This document shows positions 11,988 through 21,717 of a DNA stretch of 64,000 bases, piece by piece. A program made the position numbers and the translations under genes. Location of the stretch: contig CANJKZ010000918.1 of the NCBI GenBank assembly GCA_947471745.1, forward strand, positions 1 through 64,000, written 5' to 3'. Below the pieces are notes generated by a model, which saw nothing but the letters and a program-made list of their open reading frames with translations, was not told the origin of the DNA and did not search any database. The stretch comes from Closterium sp. Naga37s-1 (taxonomy: Eukaryota > Streptophyta > Zygnematophyceae > Desmidiales > Closteriaceae). Each line of letters opens with the position of its first letter. The first letter of the stretch is position 1.

Positions 11988-14900
11988 TCAAGAGGTGAGC
12001 AAGTGAGGCAAGGTAGGCACAAGGCCCAGCTGAGTACAGAAGCGCTGATGGTCACAAGGCGCAAGTGCCTTGGTAAAGATATCAGCAGTGTTGGCCTCAG
12101 AGGCCACGTACGCAAGACGCAGCTGACCACGCTGCTGCAGCTCACGAGCAAGAAAGTAGCGGAGAGCAATGTGCTTCGTTCTGTGCTCCAGTCGCTGCTC
12201 CCGACACAAGGCCAGCATGGCCTTGTTGTCTACGTACAGCACTGGAGGAGAACGAGGCAACTCTCCGAGGTCAGTCAGCAGGTAGGTGAGCCAGCGAAGC
12301 TCCTGTGCAGCCATGGCTCCTGCGTAGATCTCAGCCTCACAACTGGAGCCGAGAACAGAAGACGAGCGAGTAGCCCGCCACGAAACAGAGCCGGAACCAA
12401 GGCTGAAGGTGTAACCCTGTGACGACCGCTGCGTAGCCTGGTCGTCAGCCCAAGAAGCGTCTGCGTGCCCAGTAAGGACCACTGGACTCTGCCCTCCAAG
12501 CACAAGCCCCATGCCCGACGTACTGCACAAGTAGCGCAACACCCTCTTCGCTGCAGCCATGTGCTCCGGTCTGTGTCTCCCAGGAGCAACATAGCGTGCA
12601 AGAATGCTAAGAGGGTATGCAAGGTCAGGTCGTGTGCAGGTCATCAGGTACATGAGGCAGCCAACAAGCTCTGGGTACGGGCCACTCGACTCTACGGACT
12701 CATCCGAAGGCAGAGCTGAGAGCGAGTGGCGAGTAGGCAGAGGAGTGGCCTGAGGCGAGGAGTACGTGAAGCCGAAGCGCTGAAGGACCTGCTGCACCAT
12801 GTGTGACTGAGTCAGGGTAATGGTGCGGCGTGCTCTGTCCCGAGTGATCTGCAAGCCAAGGTAGCTGCGCAGTTCACCCAGGTCAGTGCACGTGTGTCTC
12901 TTCTGCAGCTCGGACTTCACGTGGGCTAGTCCAGCAGTGTCAGCTGTGGCAAAGACCAAGTCGTCGACGTACACGAGGATGTAGAACGGCGGCAAAGAAG
13001 TGTCGGTGCGCAGAAACAGCGACGGGTCGGCAGTAGAGGGAGCAAACCCAAGAGCCGCAAGTGTAGTCCTCAGTGTGTCGTGCCACTCACGCGGTGCCTG
13101 GCGGAGACCGTAGACTGGCCGCCGTAGGCTCCACTGGGTGCCAGGAGGAAAAGACCCAGTGAAGCCAGGTGGGCGACGCAGCCAGATCTCCTCGTGCAGG
13201 CTGCCCTGCAAGAAAGCAGTGCTGAAGTCAAGAGAGTGTAGCTCGTAGTCACGGTGAGCAGCTACGTGCAGCAGTACCCGAAGAGTGGTCATCTTCGGGG
13301 TGGGAGAGAAGGTCTGAAAGTAGTCAACTCCCTGCCGCTGACTGAAGCCACGAGCCACGTAACGCGCCTTGAAGACAGGCGGAGAACCCGGCGGTCGCTT
13401 CACCCTGAAAATCCACATGCCACTGACGATGTTCGCCCCAGGAGGGGGAACAGCGTCAACGTAGGTGCCTGTGGACTTCCAGGAAGCCATCTCTGCGTCC
13501 ATAGCTGCCTGCCACTGAGAGGAGTAGGGACCCTCTATCGCCTCCGCGTAAGAGCGCGGAGTCGGGATGTCAAGTGCATCCGGGTCTCCCTCAGGGGTAA
13601 GCAGTACGGACACGAGATGAGGTGAAGCAGCGGCCAAGCACTGGAACTCCTCCTGCCTGTCCTCAAGGACGTCCGTGCCAAGGGCACACTCACCCCCGAC
13701 GGACGGAGGACAGACAGACTCAGACTCAGCAACAAGACTGGCGACGTAGTCTAGGCGACAGCGAGCAGCAAAGTCGACGAGCTCAGCAACTAGAGCAGAC
13801 GCAGCAGTGGACTCAAAGGAAGGGTCAGTGACAACCGTAGCAAGGAGACGCGTGACAGTAGGACTGGCAGCGCGAAGAGAGTCCGACTCCGGGTCGGCAA
13901 GAGTAGGAAGAGAAGACTCAGGAGGAGAAGGCAAAGGGGCACGCAGAGGAGCAGTGGACGGACGCAGAGACATCCGGTGCGTGCCAGGGACAGGAGGAGG
14001 ACGCTGACGCGAACCGCGACCACTAGTGCGAGCAGCATGGACAGGCGACGCAGGGCGAGACGCAGGCTCACGACGCTCAGCAAGACCTCCAGTAGGACCA
14101 GTGTAGGGAGACGGAGCAGGCAGTGGGGAGGCCGGCTGTAACTGTAACTGCGACGAGACAGGCTGTGGACACTCTAAGGGAGGAGGAGGACCAGTAGAAG
14201 GCGGGAGACCAAGAACCTGCTGAAGGAGCGGAACGAAGTACGGCCGAGGCCGCGCGGCGACTCCAGACACAGGAGGGACAGCACCAGCACCCGCAGGGGC
14301 AGCACCAGCACCAGTAGCAGCTCCAGCTCCTGAACCCCCAGCAGCACCAGTAGTACCCCCAGCAGGACCGCCTCCAGGACCGACAGCAGTAGCCTCCGCG
14401 CCAACACCCGCAGCAACTCCAGCTCCAGAAGTACCCGCAGGTCCAGCAGCTCCAGAACTCCCAGTACGAGCACCTCCGGGACCCGTGGCACCAGCTCCCT
14501 CAGAAGCAACAGAACCTCCAGTACCCGCAGCACCTCCAGCTCCAGCAGCTCCAGCAGCTCGCCTCCAGCGCCGGGCAAACCACTCACGCAGCTCCTGGGG
14601 AGAGAGTGGCTCTCGGCGAGAGGGAGCACCCGGTGAACCGCCAGGCACAGCACCACCAGGCGTAGCACCCCTAGGCTCAGCACCTCCAGGCGTAGTACCC
14701 CCAGGCTCAGCACCCCCAGACGCAGCACCCCCAGGCTCAGCACCTCCAGGCGTAGTACCCCCAGGCTCAGCACCCCCAGTCGTAGTACCCCCAGACTCAG
14801 CACCCCCAGGCTCAGCACCCCCAGGCTCAGCACCCCCAGGCGTAGCACCCACACGCTCAGCACCCCCAGAGTCAGCACCCCCAAGCTCAGCACCCTCAGC

Positions 14901-17900
14901 AGCACCAGAGTCACCAGCGACCTCGACAGGCTCAACAGCGTCTACCTGGGACACACCTGAAGGGGCAGGACCCTGAGGGGGGAGGGGGTCTACCGGGGGG
15001 GGACCTGGTACAAGGAAGAGCGGTGGCGGGGGGAGGGACGGAGTGCGGTAGGGGAAGAGGCGGTAGTAGGGGACCGACTCGTCGAACGTGACGTCCTGGG
15101 AGGACAGAACACGGCGAGAGGTGGGGTGGTAGAACTGCCACCCTGGGGCGTCAGGGGGGAAACCCAGGAAGACGCAAGGAGCAGCACGAGGGGACAGCTT
15201 GTCCGCAGACAAGTCGCGGACAAACGCCCGAGATCCCCAGACACGGAACGCAGACGCATCGCCAACCTTCCCCGTCCACAGCAAAGCTGGGGAGGTCTCC
15301 GGCATGGAGACCCTGGGCTGAAGGTTGATCTGATGCGCCGCGTACCGAACCGCAAACGGCCACAGAAAATGGGGGGCAGCCGCATGCATCATGGACGTAC
15401 GGGCGACGTCCATGACCATGCCAATGCGGCGCTCAGCAATCCCATTTTGCTGTGGAGAGTCCGGAAGCGTGAAGGTCTGGCGGATGCCTCGTGCACGACA
15501 GTAGGCTCGCAGAAGGCCAGAAGAGAACTCTCCGCCTCTGTCAGAGTGCAGACGCAGAACAGGAAAGTCCGAGCCAAAGCTCCGCCTGAGCTGGAGACGA
15601 GCTGCGCGGATCCAGTCGATCAACACCTCAGTGACATCACCCTTGCTGCGCAAGGGGAAGACTGTGGTGTAACGCGAGTAGTCGTCAACCACCAGCAGGA
15701 AGTAGCGCTCGTGACCCTGTCCACGGACGCGGGCCGGGCCCCACACGTCCATGTGAAGCGTCTGCAGCGGGGCCTCTGTCGGAGGAAACTGGGAGGAGTG
15801 AGGGGTAGCCCGCTGCCGTCCCTCGACACAGGGGACGCAGGTAGGGCCTGGCCCCGGAGGAAGGGGAGGGAGGGACCGGGGAAGACCAGAGACAAGGACA
15901 CGGGAGGCCATGCTCCGGAGACGAAGCAGGGAGGGGTGGCCAAGGCGGTGGTGCCAGAGGAGAGTCTCGTGAGACAGGAGGCGACACGAGCAGGGGGCAG
16001 ACTCAGGACCAGACCTGGACGCTGCAGCAAACACCTGACCCGACGCAACTACCTGACCAGACGCAGGGACTGGAGGAGACGCAGTGGTCAGTGTGTACAG
16101 GCTCGACCCTGGCCGACGTGTAAACGTGGCCAGGTGGCGGCCTGTCCGAGCGTCCGTGCAGTGGGTCACCCGCTGACTCGCAGGAGTGAACTGGTGAACC
16201 CCCGCATCCTGTAGGTCAGCACCACTCACCAAGTTCGTAGAGAACGAGGGGAGGTAGAGACCAGACAGGGTGCCAGAGGGGGCCGCCGGACACGGGAGGA
16301 CAGTGGAGAAGTGAGCAAGGACAGGACCCCTAGAGGGGTCTGCCAGGGAGACCGCAACTGGCCGGCCAAGCGGCGTGAGTGTGGTGCGGTCTCGAAAGAA
16401 GGAGCGAGAAGCCCCCGAGTCAAGTGTGAAGGTGTGGGAGGCCGAAGCCGACGCAGAACCTGAGAGAGCAGACTCACCAGCACCTGAGGGAGTAGACGCA
16501 CCTAGAGCAGCAGCCTCGCTAGCACCTAGAGCAGCAGCCTCACCAGTACCTAGAGCAGCAGTCTCAATGCCCGGGTCGGGCGGAAAACACCGGTAACAGT
16601 CACCCTCATCACTAATAGTCACAGTATACACGGCAGCAAGAATAGCATCAAAGTCAAGGTCAAAGACAGCTACACCCGCCCTAGACAGCTCACCCCAGCG
16701 GGGGATCTCAGTGGCCTCAGGGAACTGGTGACGCCAAGCGTCCGTGAGGCGGCCAAAGCAGCGCTGGGTGGAGTGCGCACCCCCGCACTGCTCACCCGCG
16801 CGGTCGCCGGTGCGCAGGACGTAGGTGCACGGACCAGCACCCCCACCCCTCTGGCGTGCAGTGTACCACTCACGGAGCTGCTGAGGGGAGGGGACGTCAC
16901 GAGTGCGCTGCTGCTGCTGCTGCTGCTGCTGGCGCTGACCACCACCGGAGCTGACCCTCTGCGCAGCGCCACCCCGACCAGCTCCACCTCCTCCGCCGCC
17001 TCCTCCTCCACCGCCGCCACCTCCGCTCCCTCCGCCACCGCCGCTGCCTCCTGCGCCTCCACTGCCGCCACCTACACCTCCACCCCCGCCACCACTCCCA
17101 CCGCCACCCCCACCTCCTCCACCACCTCCACCGCCGCCTCCACCGCCCCCGCTAGCTCCTCCAGCGCCCCTGCCCCCCTTGCCCCTGCCAGGGCGGCGTC
17201 TCCCGCTAGGGGTAGACGCTGCCCCAACCGACTCCAAACCAGCGAGGTCGGCCGCAGCAGCAGAGGCAACAGAGGGCAAAAGAGGGGAGGGGGAACACCC
17301 CTCAAAGATGGGGGTGCGAGGGTCACCACGAGAGGCTCCTACAGCGACTATGCTCTTTTCTGCTGCTAGGAGGGCCTTCTCGAGGAGGTCAACGGTGAGA
17401 GTGGTGGGACAAACCGAGAGGAAGTGGTCCCTGACTACGCGAAGGGAGTCAGGGAGACGGGTGACGATGTAGTAGAGGGTGATGTACATGGGGGGGGGGT
17501 TCTTGGCGCAGAACTCAGCAGGAAGCGCAGCGCGGTAGCGAGTGTCACTAGTGCGGAGGTGCGTAATGAGGTCAGCGACTGTGGGAAAGGCAGCAAGGTC
17601 AGGGAAGAGGTACGGTAGCATGAGGCGGCTCAGTGCAGCAGTGGCAGGGGAGGAGTAGCGTGCAACTACAGCGTCGTACAAGGTCTGAGCACTCTTGTAC
17701 TGGCTAAAGTGCGCACGCTCAGAGGTAGGCAGGTGGCGACGCACAGCAAGACGTGCAGCAGCATCGCGCGTGGCCCACTGGGAGCGAACAGTTGCGTCAG
17801 CATCAGTGGCGGGAGCAGGAGAGGCACCAGAAGTGAGGTCAAAGAGGGAGAGGCCGTCTGCCCTATCGCACTGTAAGAAAAGCTGCAGGTCATCTATCCA

Positions 17901-17960
17901 GACGTCAAAGTCAATGGCCCGACCCTCAGCGTCAAAAGCGAGGACACTAGGGGTAGCCAT
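11988..17960 (-). CDS. Gag-Pol polyprotein of copia element A-prime (1990 aa)
   Basis: A single open frame encodes the whole polyprotein. The N-terminal Gag half (MATPSVLAFDAEGRAIDFDV) is followed by a Gly-rich and poly-Gln linker. A non-canonical knuckle (C-x13-C-x3-H-x4-C) lies near residues 376-398. The aspartic protease has LDSGAS near 513, the pre-integrase HHRLGH near 670, and the integrase D, D, E residues lie in HMDVWGP (737), HSDRGGEF (805) and GIAERRIG (841). A long Gly/Thr/Pro-rich linker precedes the reverse transcriptase (FKARYVARGF near 1530, YVDD near 1664) and RNase H (GHADASWADD near 1832). All catalytic residues I can check are present. The start is the first ATG after the leader. 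With Gag and Pol in one frame, no frameshift signal is needed. Confidence 0.96.
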   Translation of the reverse strand: MATPSVLAFDAEGRAIDFDVWIDDLQLFLQCDRADGLSLFDLTSGASPAPATDADATVRSQWATRDAAARLAVRRHLPTSERAHFSQYKSAQTLYDAVVARYSSPATAALSRLMLPYLFPDLAAFPTVADLITHLRTSDTRYRAALPAEFCAKNPPPMYITLYYIVTRLPDSLRVVRDHFLSVCPTTLTVDLLEKALLAAEKSIVAVGASRGDPRTPIFEGCSPSPLLPSVASAAAADLAGLESVGAASTPSGRRRPGRGKGGRGAGGASGGGGGGGGGGGGGGGGGGSGGGGGGVGGGSGGAGGSGGGGGSGGGGGGGGGGGGGGAGRGGAAQRVSSGGGQRQQQQQQQQRTRDVPSPQQLREWYTARQRGGGAGPCTYVLRTGDRAGEQCGGAHSTQRCFGRLTDAWRHQFPEATEIPRWGELSRAGVAVFDLDFDAILAAVYTVTISDEGDCYRCFPPDPGIETAALGTGEAAALGASEAAALGASTPSGAGESALSGSASASASHTFTLDSGASRSFFRDRTTLTPLGRPVAVSLADPSRGPVLAHFSTVLPCPAAPSGTLSGLYLPSFSTNLVSGADLQDAGVHQFTPASQRVTHCTDARTGRHLATFTRRPGSSLYTLTTASPPVPASGQVVASGQVFAAASRSGPESAPCSCRLLSHETLLWHHRLGHPSLLRLRSMASRVLVSGLPRSLPPLPPGPGPTCVPCVEGRQRATPHSSQFPPTEAPLQTLHMDVWGPARVRGQGHERYFLLVVDDYSRYTTVFPLRSKGDVTEVLIDWIRAARLQLRRSFGSDFPVLRLHSDRGGEFSSGLLRAYCRARGIRQTFTLPDSPQQNGIAERRIGMVMDVARTSMMHAAAPHFLWPFAVRYAAHQINLQPRVSMPETSPALLWTGKVGDASAFRVWGSRAFVRDLSADKLSPRAAPCVFLGFPPDAPGWQFYHPTSRRVLSSQDVTFDESVPYYRLFPYRTPSLPPPPLFLVPGPPPVDPLPPQGPAPSGVSQVDAVEPVEVAGDSGAAEGAELGGADSGGAERVGATPGGAEPGGAEPGGAESGGTTTGGAEPGGTTPGGAEPGGAASGGAEPGGTTPGGAEPRGATPGGAVPGGSPGAPSRREPLSPQELREWFARRWRRAAGAAGAGGAAGTGGSVASEGAGATGPGGARTGSSGAAGPAGTSGAGVAAGVGAEATAVGPGGGPAGGTTGAAGGSGAGAATGAGAAPAGAGAVPPVSGVAARPRPYFVPLLQQVLGLPPSTGPPPPLECPQPVSSQLQLQPASPLPAPSPYTGPTGGLAERREPASRPASPVHAARTSGRGSRQRPPPVPGTHRMSLRPSTAPLRAPLPSPPESSLPTLADPESDSLRAASPTVTRLLATVVTDPSFESTAASALVAELVDFAARCRLDYVASLVAESESVCPPSVGGECALGTDVLEDRQEEFQCLAAASPHLVSVLLTPEGDPDALDIPTPRSYAEAIEGPYSSQWQAAMDAEMASWKSTGTYVDAVPPPGANIVSGMWIFRVKRPPGSPPVFKARYVARGFSQRQGVDYFQTFSPTPKMTTLRVLLHVAAHRDYELHSLDFSTAFLQGSLHEEIWLRRPPGFTGSFPPGTQWSLRRPVYGLRQAPREWHDTLRTTLAALGFAPSTADPSLFLRTDTSLPPFYILVYVDDLVFATADTAGLAHVKSELQKRHTCTDLGELRSYLGLQITRDRARRTITLTQSHMVQQVLQRFGFTYSSPQATPLPTRHSLSALPSDESVESSGPYPELVGCLMYLMTCTRPDLAYPLSILARYVAPGRHRPEHMAAAKRVLRYLCSTSGMGLVLGGQSPVVLTGHADASWADDQATQRSSQGYTFSLGSGSVSWRATRSSSVLGSSCEAEIYAGAMAAQELRWLTYLLTDLGELPRSPPVLYVDNKAMLALCREQRLEHRTKHIALRYFLARELQQRGQLRLAYVASEANTADIFTKALAPCDHQRFCTQLGLVPTLPHLLTS

Positions 17961-19167
17961 GACAGTAGTAGACTAGCAGCGCAAACAGTGGGGTGAGGGC
18001 AGTGCTGTGAGAGAGGCGCTGCTCTTACCGGACAGGGCGGCTCGGGCGGCTCGGCTGCAGGGCGGCTCGGCGACTCGGCTGCTGGGCGGCTCGGCTGCTG
18101 GGCGGCTCGGCGGCTCGGCTGCTGGGCGGCTCAGCGACTCGGCTGCTGGGCGGCTCGGCGGCTCTGCTGCTGGGCGGCTCGGCTGCTGGGCGGCTCGGCG
18201 GCTCGGCTGCTGGGCGGCTCGGTGGCTCAGCTGCTGGGCGGCTAGGCTGCTGGGCGGCTCGGCGGGGCCGCTGAGAGGGCGGCGTCCGGGGCCGCTGGGA
18301 GGAGGCGGCGGGGCCGCTGAGAGGAGGCGGCGGGGCCGCTGAGAGGAGGCGGCGGGGCCAGAAAGGTAGGTGGCGGGGCCGCGTCAGGGGCCGCGACAGG
18401 GGCCGCGTCAGGGGCCGCGTCAGGGGCCGCGGCAGGGCCGCGTCAGGGCGCCGCGTCAGGGGCCGCGTCAGGGCGCCGCCAGGGGCCGCGGCAGGACCGC
18501 GTCAGGGCCGCGTAAGGGGCCGCGGCAGGGGCCGCGTCAGGGCCGCGGCAGAGCCGCGTCAGGGCCGCGTCAGGGGCCGCTTCAGGGCCGCGGCAGGGGC
18601 CGCAGCAGGCCGCGTCAGGACCGCGTCAGGGGCCGCGGCAGGGCCGCGTCAGGGCCGCGGCAGGGGCCGCGTCAGGGCGCCGCGTCAGGGGCCACGTCAG
18701 GGCGCCGCCAGGGGCCGCGGCAGGGCCGCGTCAGGGCCGCGTCAGGGCCGCGTCAGGGGCCGCTTCAGGGCCGCGGCAGGGGCCGCGGCAGGCCGCGTCA
18801 GGGCCGCGTCAAGGGCCGCGGCAGGGCCGCGTCAGGGCCGCGGCAGGGGCTGCGTCAGGGCGCCGCCAGGGGCCGCGTCAGGCCGCGTCAGGGCCGCGTC
18901 AGGCGCCGCCAGGGGCCGCGTCAGGGCGCCACCAGGGGGCGCGTCAGGGGCCGCGATAGGGCGCCGGCAGGGGCCTCGTCAGGGCGCCGCCAGGGGCCGC
19001 ATAGGGGGCGCGTGGGAGGCGGCGTAGGGGCCGCGTAGGGGCAGCGTAGGGGCCGCTAAAAAAAAAATTTAGGGCAGGGCGCAATGTGCGCGGGCAGCTA
19101 AAAAAAAAAATTCTTATGGTGGGCCCTTAGGAAGGAACGGTCCCATGTAGGAACCCGCTCTATACCA
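17961..19167 (-). repeat. Long GC-rich repetitive leader of A-prime
   Basis: The 1.2 kb between the 5' LTR and the Gag start is mostly tandem repeat. About 18030-18260 repeats GGCGGCTCGGCTGCTG-like units and about 18370-19040 repeats GGCCGCGTCAGG-like units, followed by two A-runs (near 19050 and 19100). No coding role is evident. Such a leader could fold strongly, which may matter for packaging or translation (inference). Confidence 0.8.
19156..19167 (-). other. Primer-binding site of A-prime
   Basis: Next to the 5' LTR the minus strand reads TGGTATAGAGCG, close to the plant copia primer site for initiator Met-tRNA (TGGTATCAGAGC). Confidence 0.75.
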
Positions 19168-19298
19168 TGTGAATCAAGAAAAACAGGAATGAGAATGACT
19201 AAGTGAAAGTTGGGTACAAGAAGCAAACCCTAGAAAACTGTACCCCATATGTGCTACCCCACTCTAGCCTACAGTAGCTATGTCATATAAATCTGACA
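19168..19298 (-). repeat. 5' LTR of A-prime (131 bp)
   Basis: Identical by eye to 11639-11769. It is followed by the target duplication TGGTG at 19299-19303. Confidence 0.95.
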
Positions 19299-19303
19299 TG
19301 GTG

Positions 19304-21046
19304 ATATCTGCTTCGAGGTGTATGCCCTTCACCATCAGTTAACTAACGCTTAGTAAGTTGTAGCCGAGTCCTTCTGCTATTAAAACCTTCGACATTTGTA
19401 GTATGACGTTTGTCTCTCGTGACTGAAGTTGAACTACGCCTTGTCGTCGTGTGCACAGGTTCTGGTTGTTCGCGACGGTGATGACGACTTCCCGTTGGAG
19501 TTGGTATTCCCGTTGAACGAAGAGACCTGAAGAGCACATGTGTTGTCCGCAGCAACTGTCCAAGAACCAGGTATCCTTCCCAGACGGTTCGTTTTGGGCG
19601 ACGGCTGCGTACGTTGGGTTCGGTTGCAGCGACTCTTGACGTGGAGTCCTTTCGTCGAGTTGTTCTTCTGGTGAGTAGTGCGGCGGCGATTCAGTGATGC
19701 TGGAGTCGGTCAATCTTGCCATGCAGCTGACGATGTTCCTTGTTCCTTGTGCAGGTTGTCCCGTCGACGTTGTTGACGTTTGAACTTGAGTGGTGGAATT
19801 TGCTTGCGTTGAGGCGACTTGACTGCTTGAAGGTCGGAGCTGCCGCTGCGTTGGTGCTGACTGCTGCCGGTTAGGGCAGTGTGTGCGGGGATGACCTGAC
19901 GTCTTGCAGAGATGACAGAACGGAGGTACGGGTTGTTGACCTTGGTACTTGTTTTGCCGATGGTTGTTGATGTTGTTGTAGCGCCGTTGAGTGTGGAAGG
20001 CGAACTCAGGCACTGACGTCTTCCTCTTGTGTTTTTCTTCTTGTAGGTCCATGTCTTGCTGTTCGGCGTGAATCTCGGCGCAGAGAGCTGCTTCGGAGAT
20101 TTTCCCGTGGGCTCGGAGAATGGCTCGGGTGGAGCGCCATTGCGGACCAAGGCCGCCGATGATGACTGTGACGAAGGCGTCTTCGGATATCGTTCCTCCG
20201 CATCGAAGAAGCTTGTCGCGCAACTCGCGACAGCGACTGATATACGCCATCTCTTTTTTCGCCCGGTTTAATTTCCACTGTTGTCAATTGCGCCATCAAC
20301 CGACTCTGATTGACGCTGTCTGTTGCTTGATACAGGTTCTTCAGGTGGTTGTATGCGAGTTCGGCGGAGTTGCCGTATCCCCGGTAAGACCGAATGTTCT
20401 GTTGCTGATTCGGAGTGATGTTCCTCAGTAGAATTGTGTACGCCATCATCGACTAATACGTGTACTGCTGTTTGTCGTATTGCGTGCCGTTTGTTGGATA
20501 TGGCAGGGACCCGTCGAAGAAGCCGAGTATCTGCGCGCCTTCCATCATTAGCTCAAACTCGAATGACCAGGTGAAGAAGTCCTTCCCGTCGAATGGTCTT
20601 GAAGTTTGCAGTTTCAAGACATGTGCGAATTGCGACTGAACTTGGAGTGCGTCCAACGTCTTCTCTTGTCCAGGTGAAGGTTGCTGGTGCGGCATGAAGC
20701 TGATGGAACCTCGCTGGGGCTCGTACGGAGCGAAGGTAGGTTGTTGCTGATTTCCTCGTGCGTAGGATGAACCGTCGAGGCTCATCGGTGTTGCGTTGTT
20801 GTTGTTGCTGTTGTTTGACTGCGCAGGTGCCCCTTGCTGATGTTGTTCGTAGAAGGACATGAAGGAGAAGAATTTCTCCATCATGTCTGGGTCGAAGGCC
20901 GCGGCTTGATTTGCGGGAGTTTCAGTAGACCCAGCTGCTGGTCTTGTCGTTGTGCCCTCCTCTGTCTGTAAGCCAGAGGCAGGAGGTGGAGTAGGAGTAG
21001 TACCGGGAGAGCCGTTAGAGGAGCTTCTCTCCTTCTGCGTTGCCAT
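19304..21046 (-). pseudogene. gag and protease part of copia B
   Basis: From the Met at 21046 (MATQKERSSS) the frame runs to an in-frame TAG at about 20453, then continues in the same frame (MMAYTILLRNITPNQQQ). It shifts by one base in an A-run near 20255 and continues to a canonical zinc knuckle, CHLCKTSGHPRTHC (near 19910). The protease site reads LDSCCGQHM, with Cys where copia proteases have Gly. The frame meets TAA near 19339, where LLSVSQ would be expected, and is then cut by the A-prime insertion. This is old, non-functional coding sequence. Confidence 0.88.
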
Positions 21047-21095
21047 GCCTTGTGATGTTGTGGGTGTCTTGATTGCAGTTGAATTTGTCCTGATA

Positions 21096-21107
21096 GCTCT
21101 CATGCCA
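21096..21107 (-). other. Primer-binding site of copia B
   Basis: The minus strand reads TGGCATGAGAGC directly after the 5' LTR, two mismatches from the usual initiator Met-tRNA site. Confidence 0.72.
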
Positions 21108-21550
21108 TGTTGGGCTGAGAAAAGCCCTTAGGATCTTTGCAGGACTAAATTCAGAGTAGGACAATGTAATAGCGGAAGCGTTTAATGAGAAGTTTGTGAA
21201 CCACCTTGCGCTGGTATGTGAGGGCAAAGTAGATTGATTAAAACAAAAGGATACAAGCTTTTATAAGAGTACAAGAAATACGAAGAGATACAGTTAATAA
21301 CCGTTTTACTATTGCTGTTGCGGTTCGACACAGTGACGACTCGGGCAACTGCTCAATAGCGAGTCAGTTGTTTGTCCTTGCTGTCGCGCTGTACTTGTCA
21401 GGTCAAAGGTCGCTGACCTTTGACTTTCGCGTAACCTCCAGCAGTTGTTCAACCTCCGAGGGTTGACTCGCTAATGCTTCGATATGTTTCGCTTCGCTTC
21501 TGACTTGGTGTTTCGACACGACAGATGCGCTAAATCAATTGTTTCCAACA
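21108..21550 (-). repeat. 5' LTR of copia B (443 bp)
   Basis: Pairs with 7819-8262 at roughly 2 percent substitution plus one indel. It is followed by the AATTA target duplication and the right stub of X1. Confidence 0.92.
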
Positions 21551-21717
21551 AATTATAAGCCCACCCCCCTAAAAAACCCTGTTTTATTATACCTCCCCAT
21601 GGGGACTTATCCGGGGGGTGACGGTATTCTAAACCTGTCGGTCTGGTATGCTAATATTATTCAAGGAAGTAACACAAATTTCAAATTCATGTTACACCAG
21701 TAGTGTCACCACCACTA

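Larger units (their letters stand above)
11639..19298 (-). mobile_element. Young complete copia retrotransposon A-prime, inserted in B
   Basis: It has 131-bp LTRs at 11639-11769 and 19168-19298 that I read as identical, a 5-bp target duplication TGGTG (11634-11638 and 19299-19303), a primer-binding site next to the right LTR, a purine tract next to the left LTR, and one uninterrupted 1990-aa Gag-Pol. It splits the B gag-pol between the LEADIT and TQEFKLYHGKG segments. Identical LTRs and an open frame indicate very recent insertion, and the element may be competent for movement. It is the sister of copy A at 1-6872. Confidence 0.96.
7819..21550 (-). mobile_element. Decayed copia retrotransposon B, interrupted by element A-prime
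   Basis: The element is bounded by TGTTGGGCTG...TTTCCAACA LTRs (7819-8262 and 21108-21550) and a perfect 5-bp target duplication AATTA. The LTRs differ by about ten substitutions plus a larger indel just inside the start, so B is older than A-prime and D. Without the nested A-prime (11639-19298) B is about 6.1 kb. A primer-binding site lies next to the right LTR and a purine-rich tract (GAAGCGAAGGGGAG on the minus strand) next to the left one. Gag-Pol carries several stops and frameshifts. Confidence 0.92.
7371..21626. mobile_element. Inverted-repeat DNA element X1 (about 519 bp), split by a retrotransposon nest
   Basis: The left end TACCGTCACCCCCCGGATA (7371-7389) is the exact reverse complement of the right end at 21608-21626. 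The element occupies 7371-7818 and 21551-21626 and is interrupted by copia element B, whose 5-bp target duplication AATTA sits at 7814-7818 and 21551-21555. Removing the insertion leaves about 519 bp rich in TTATAAGCGC and GCGCTTATA motifs, with no transposase. A second copy starts at 48621. Terminal TA on both sides would fit a Tc1/mariner-like TA target, which is inference. It lies 91 bp beyond the TTC27 stop codon. Confidence 0.8.

Noticed and set aside
15126-16214. 362-codon plus-strand ORF opposite A-prime pol
   Set aside because: Antisense to the intact Gag-Pol and with no recognisable domain. The counterpart over copy A is broken up.
18007-19038. Plus-strand ORFs rich in Gly/Arg/Ala over the A-prime leader
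   Set aside because: Antisense shadows of GC-rich tandem repeats belonging to the element.
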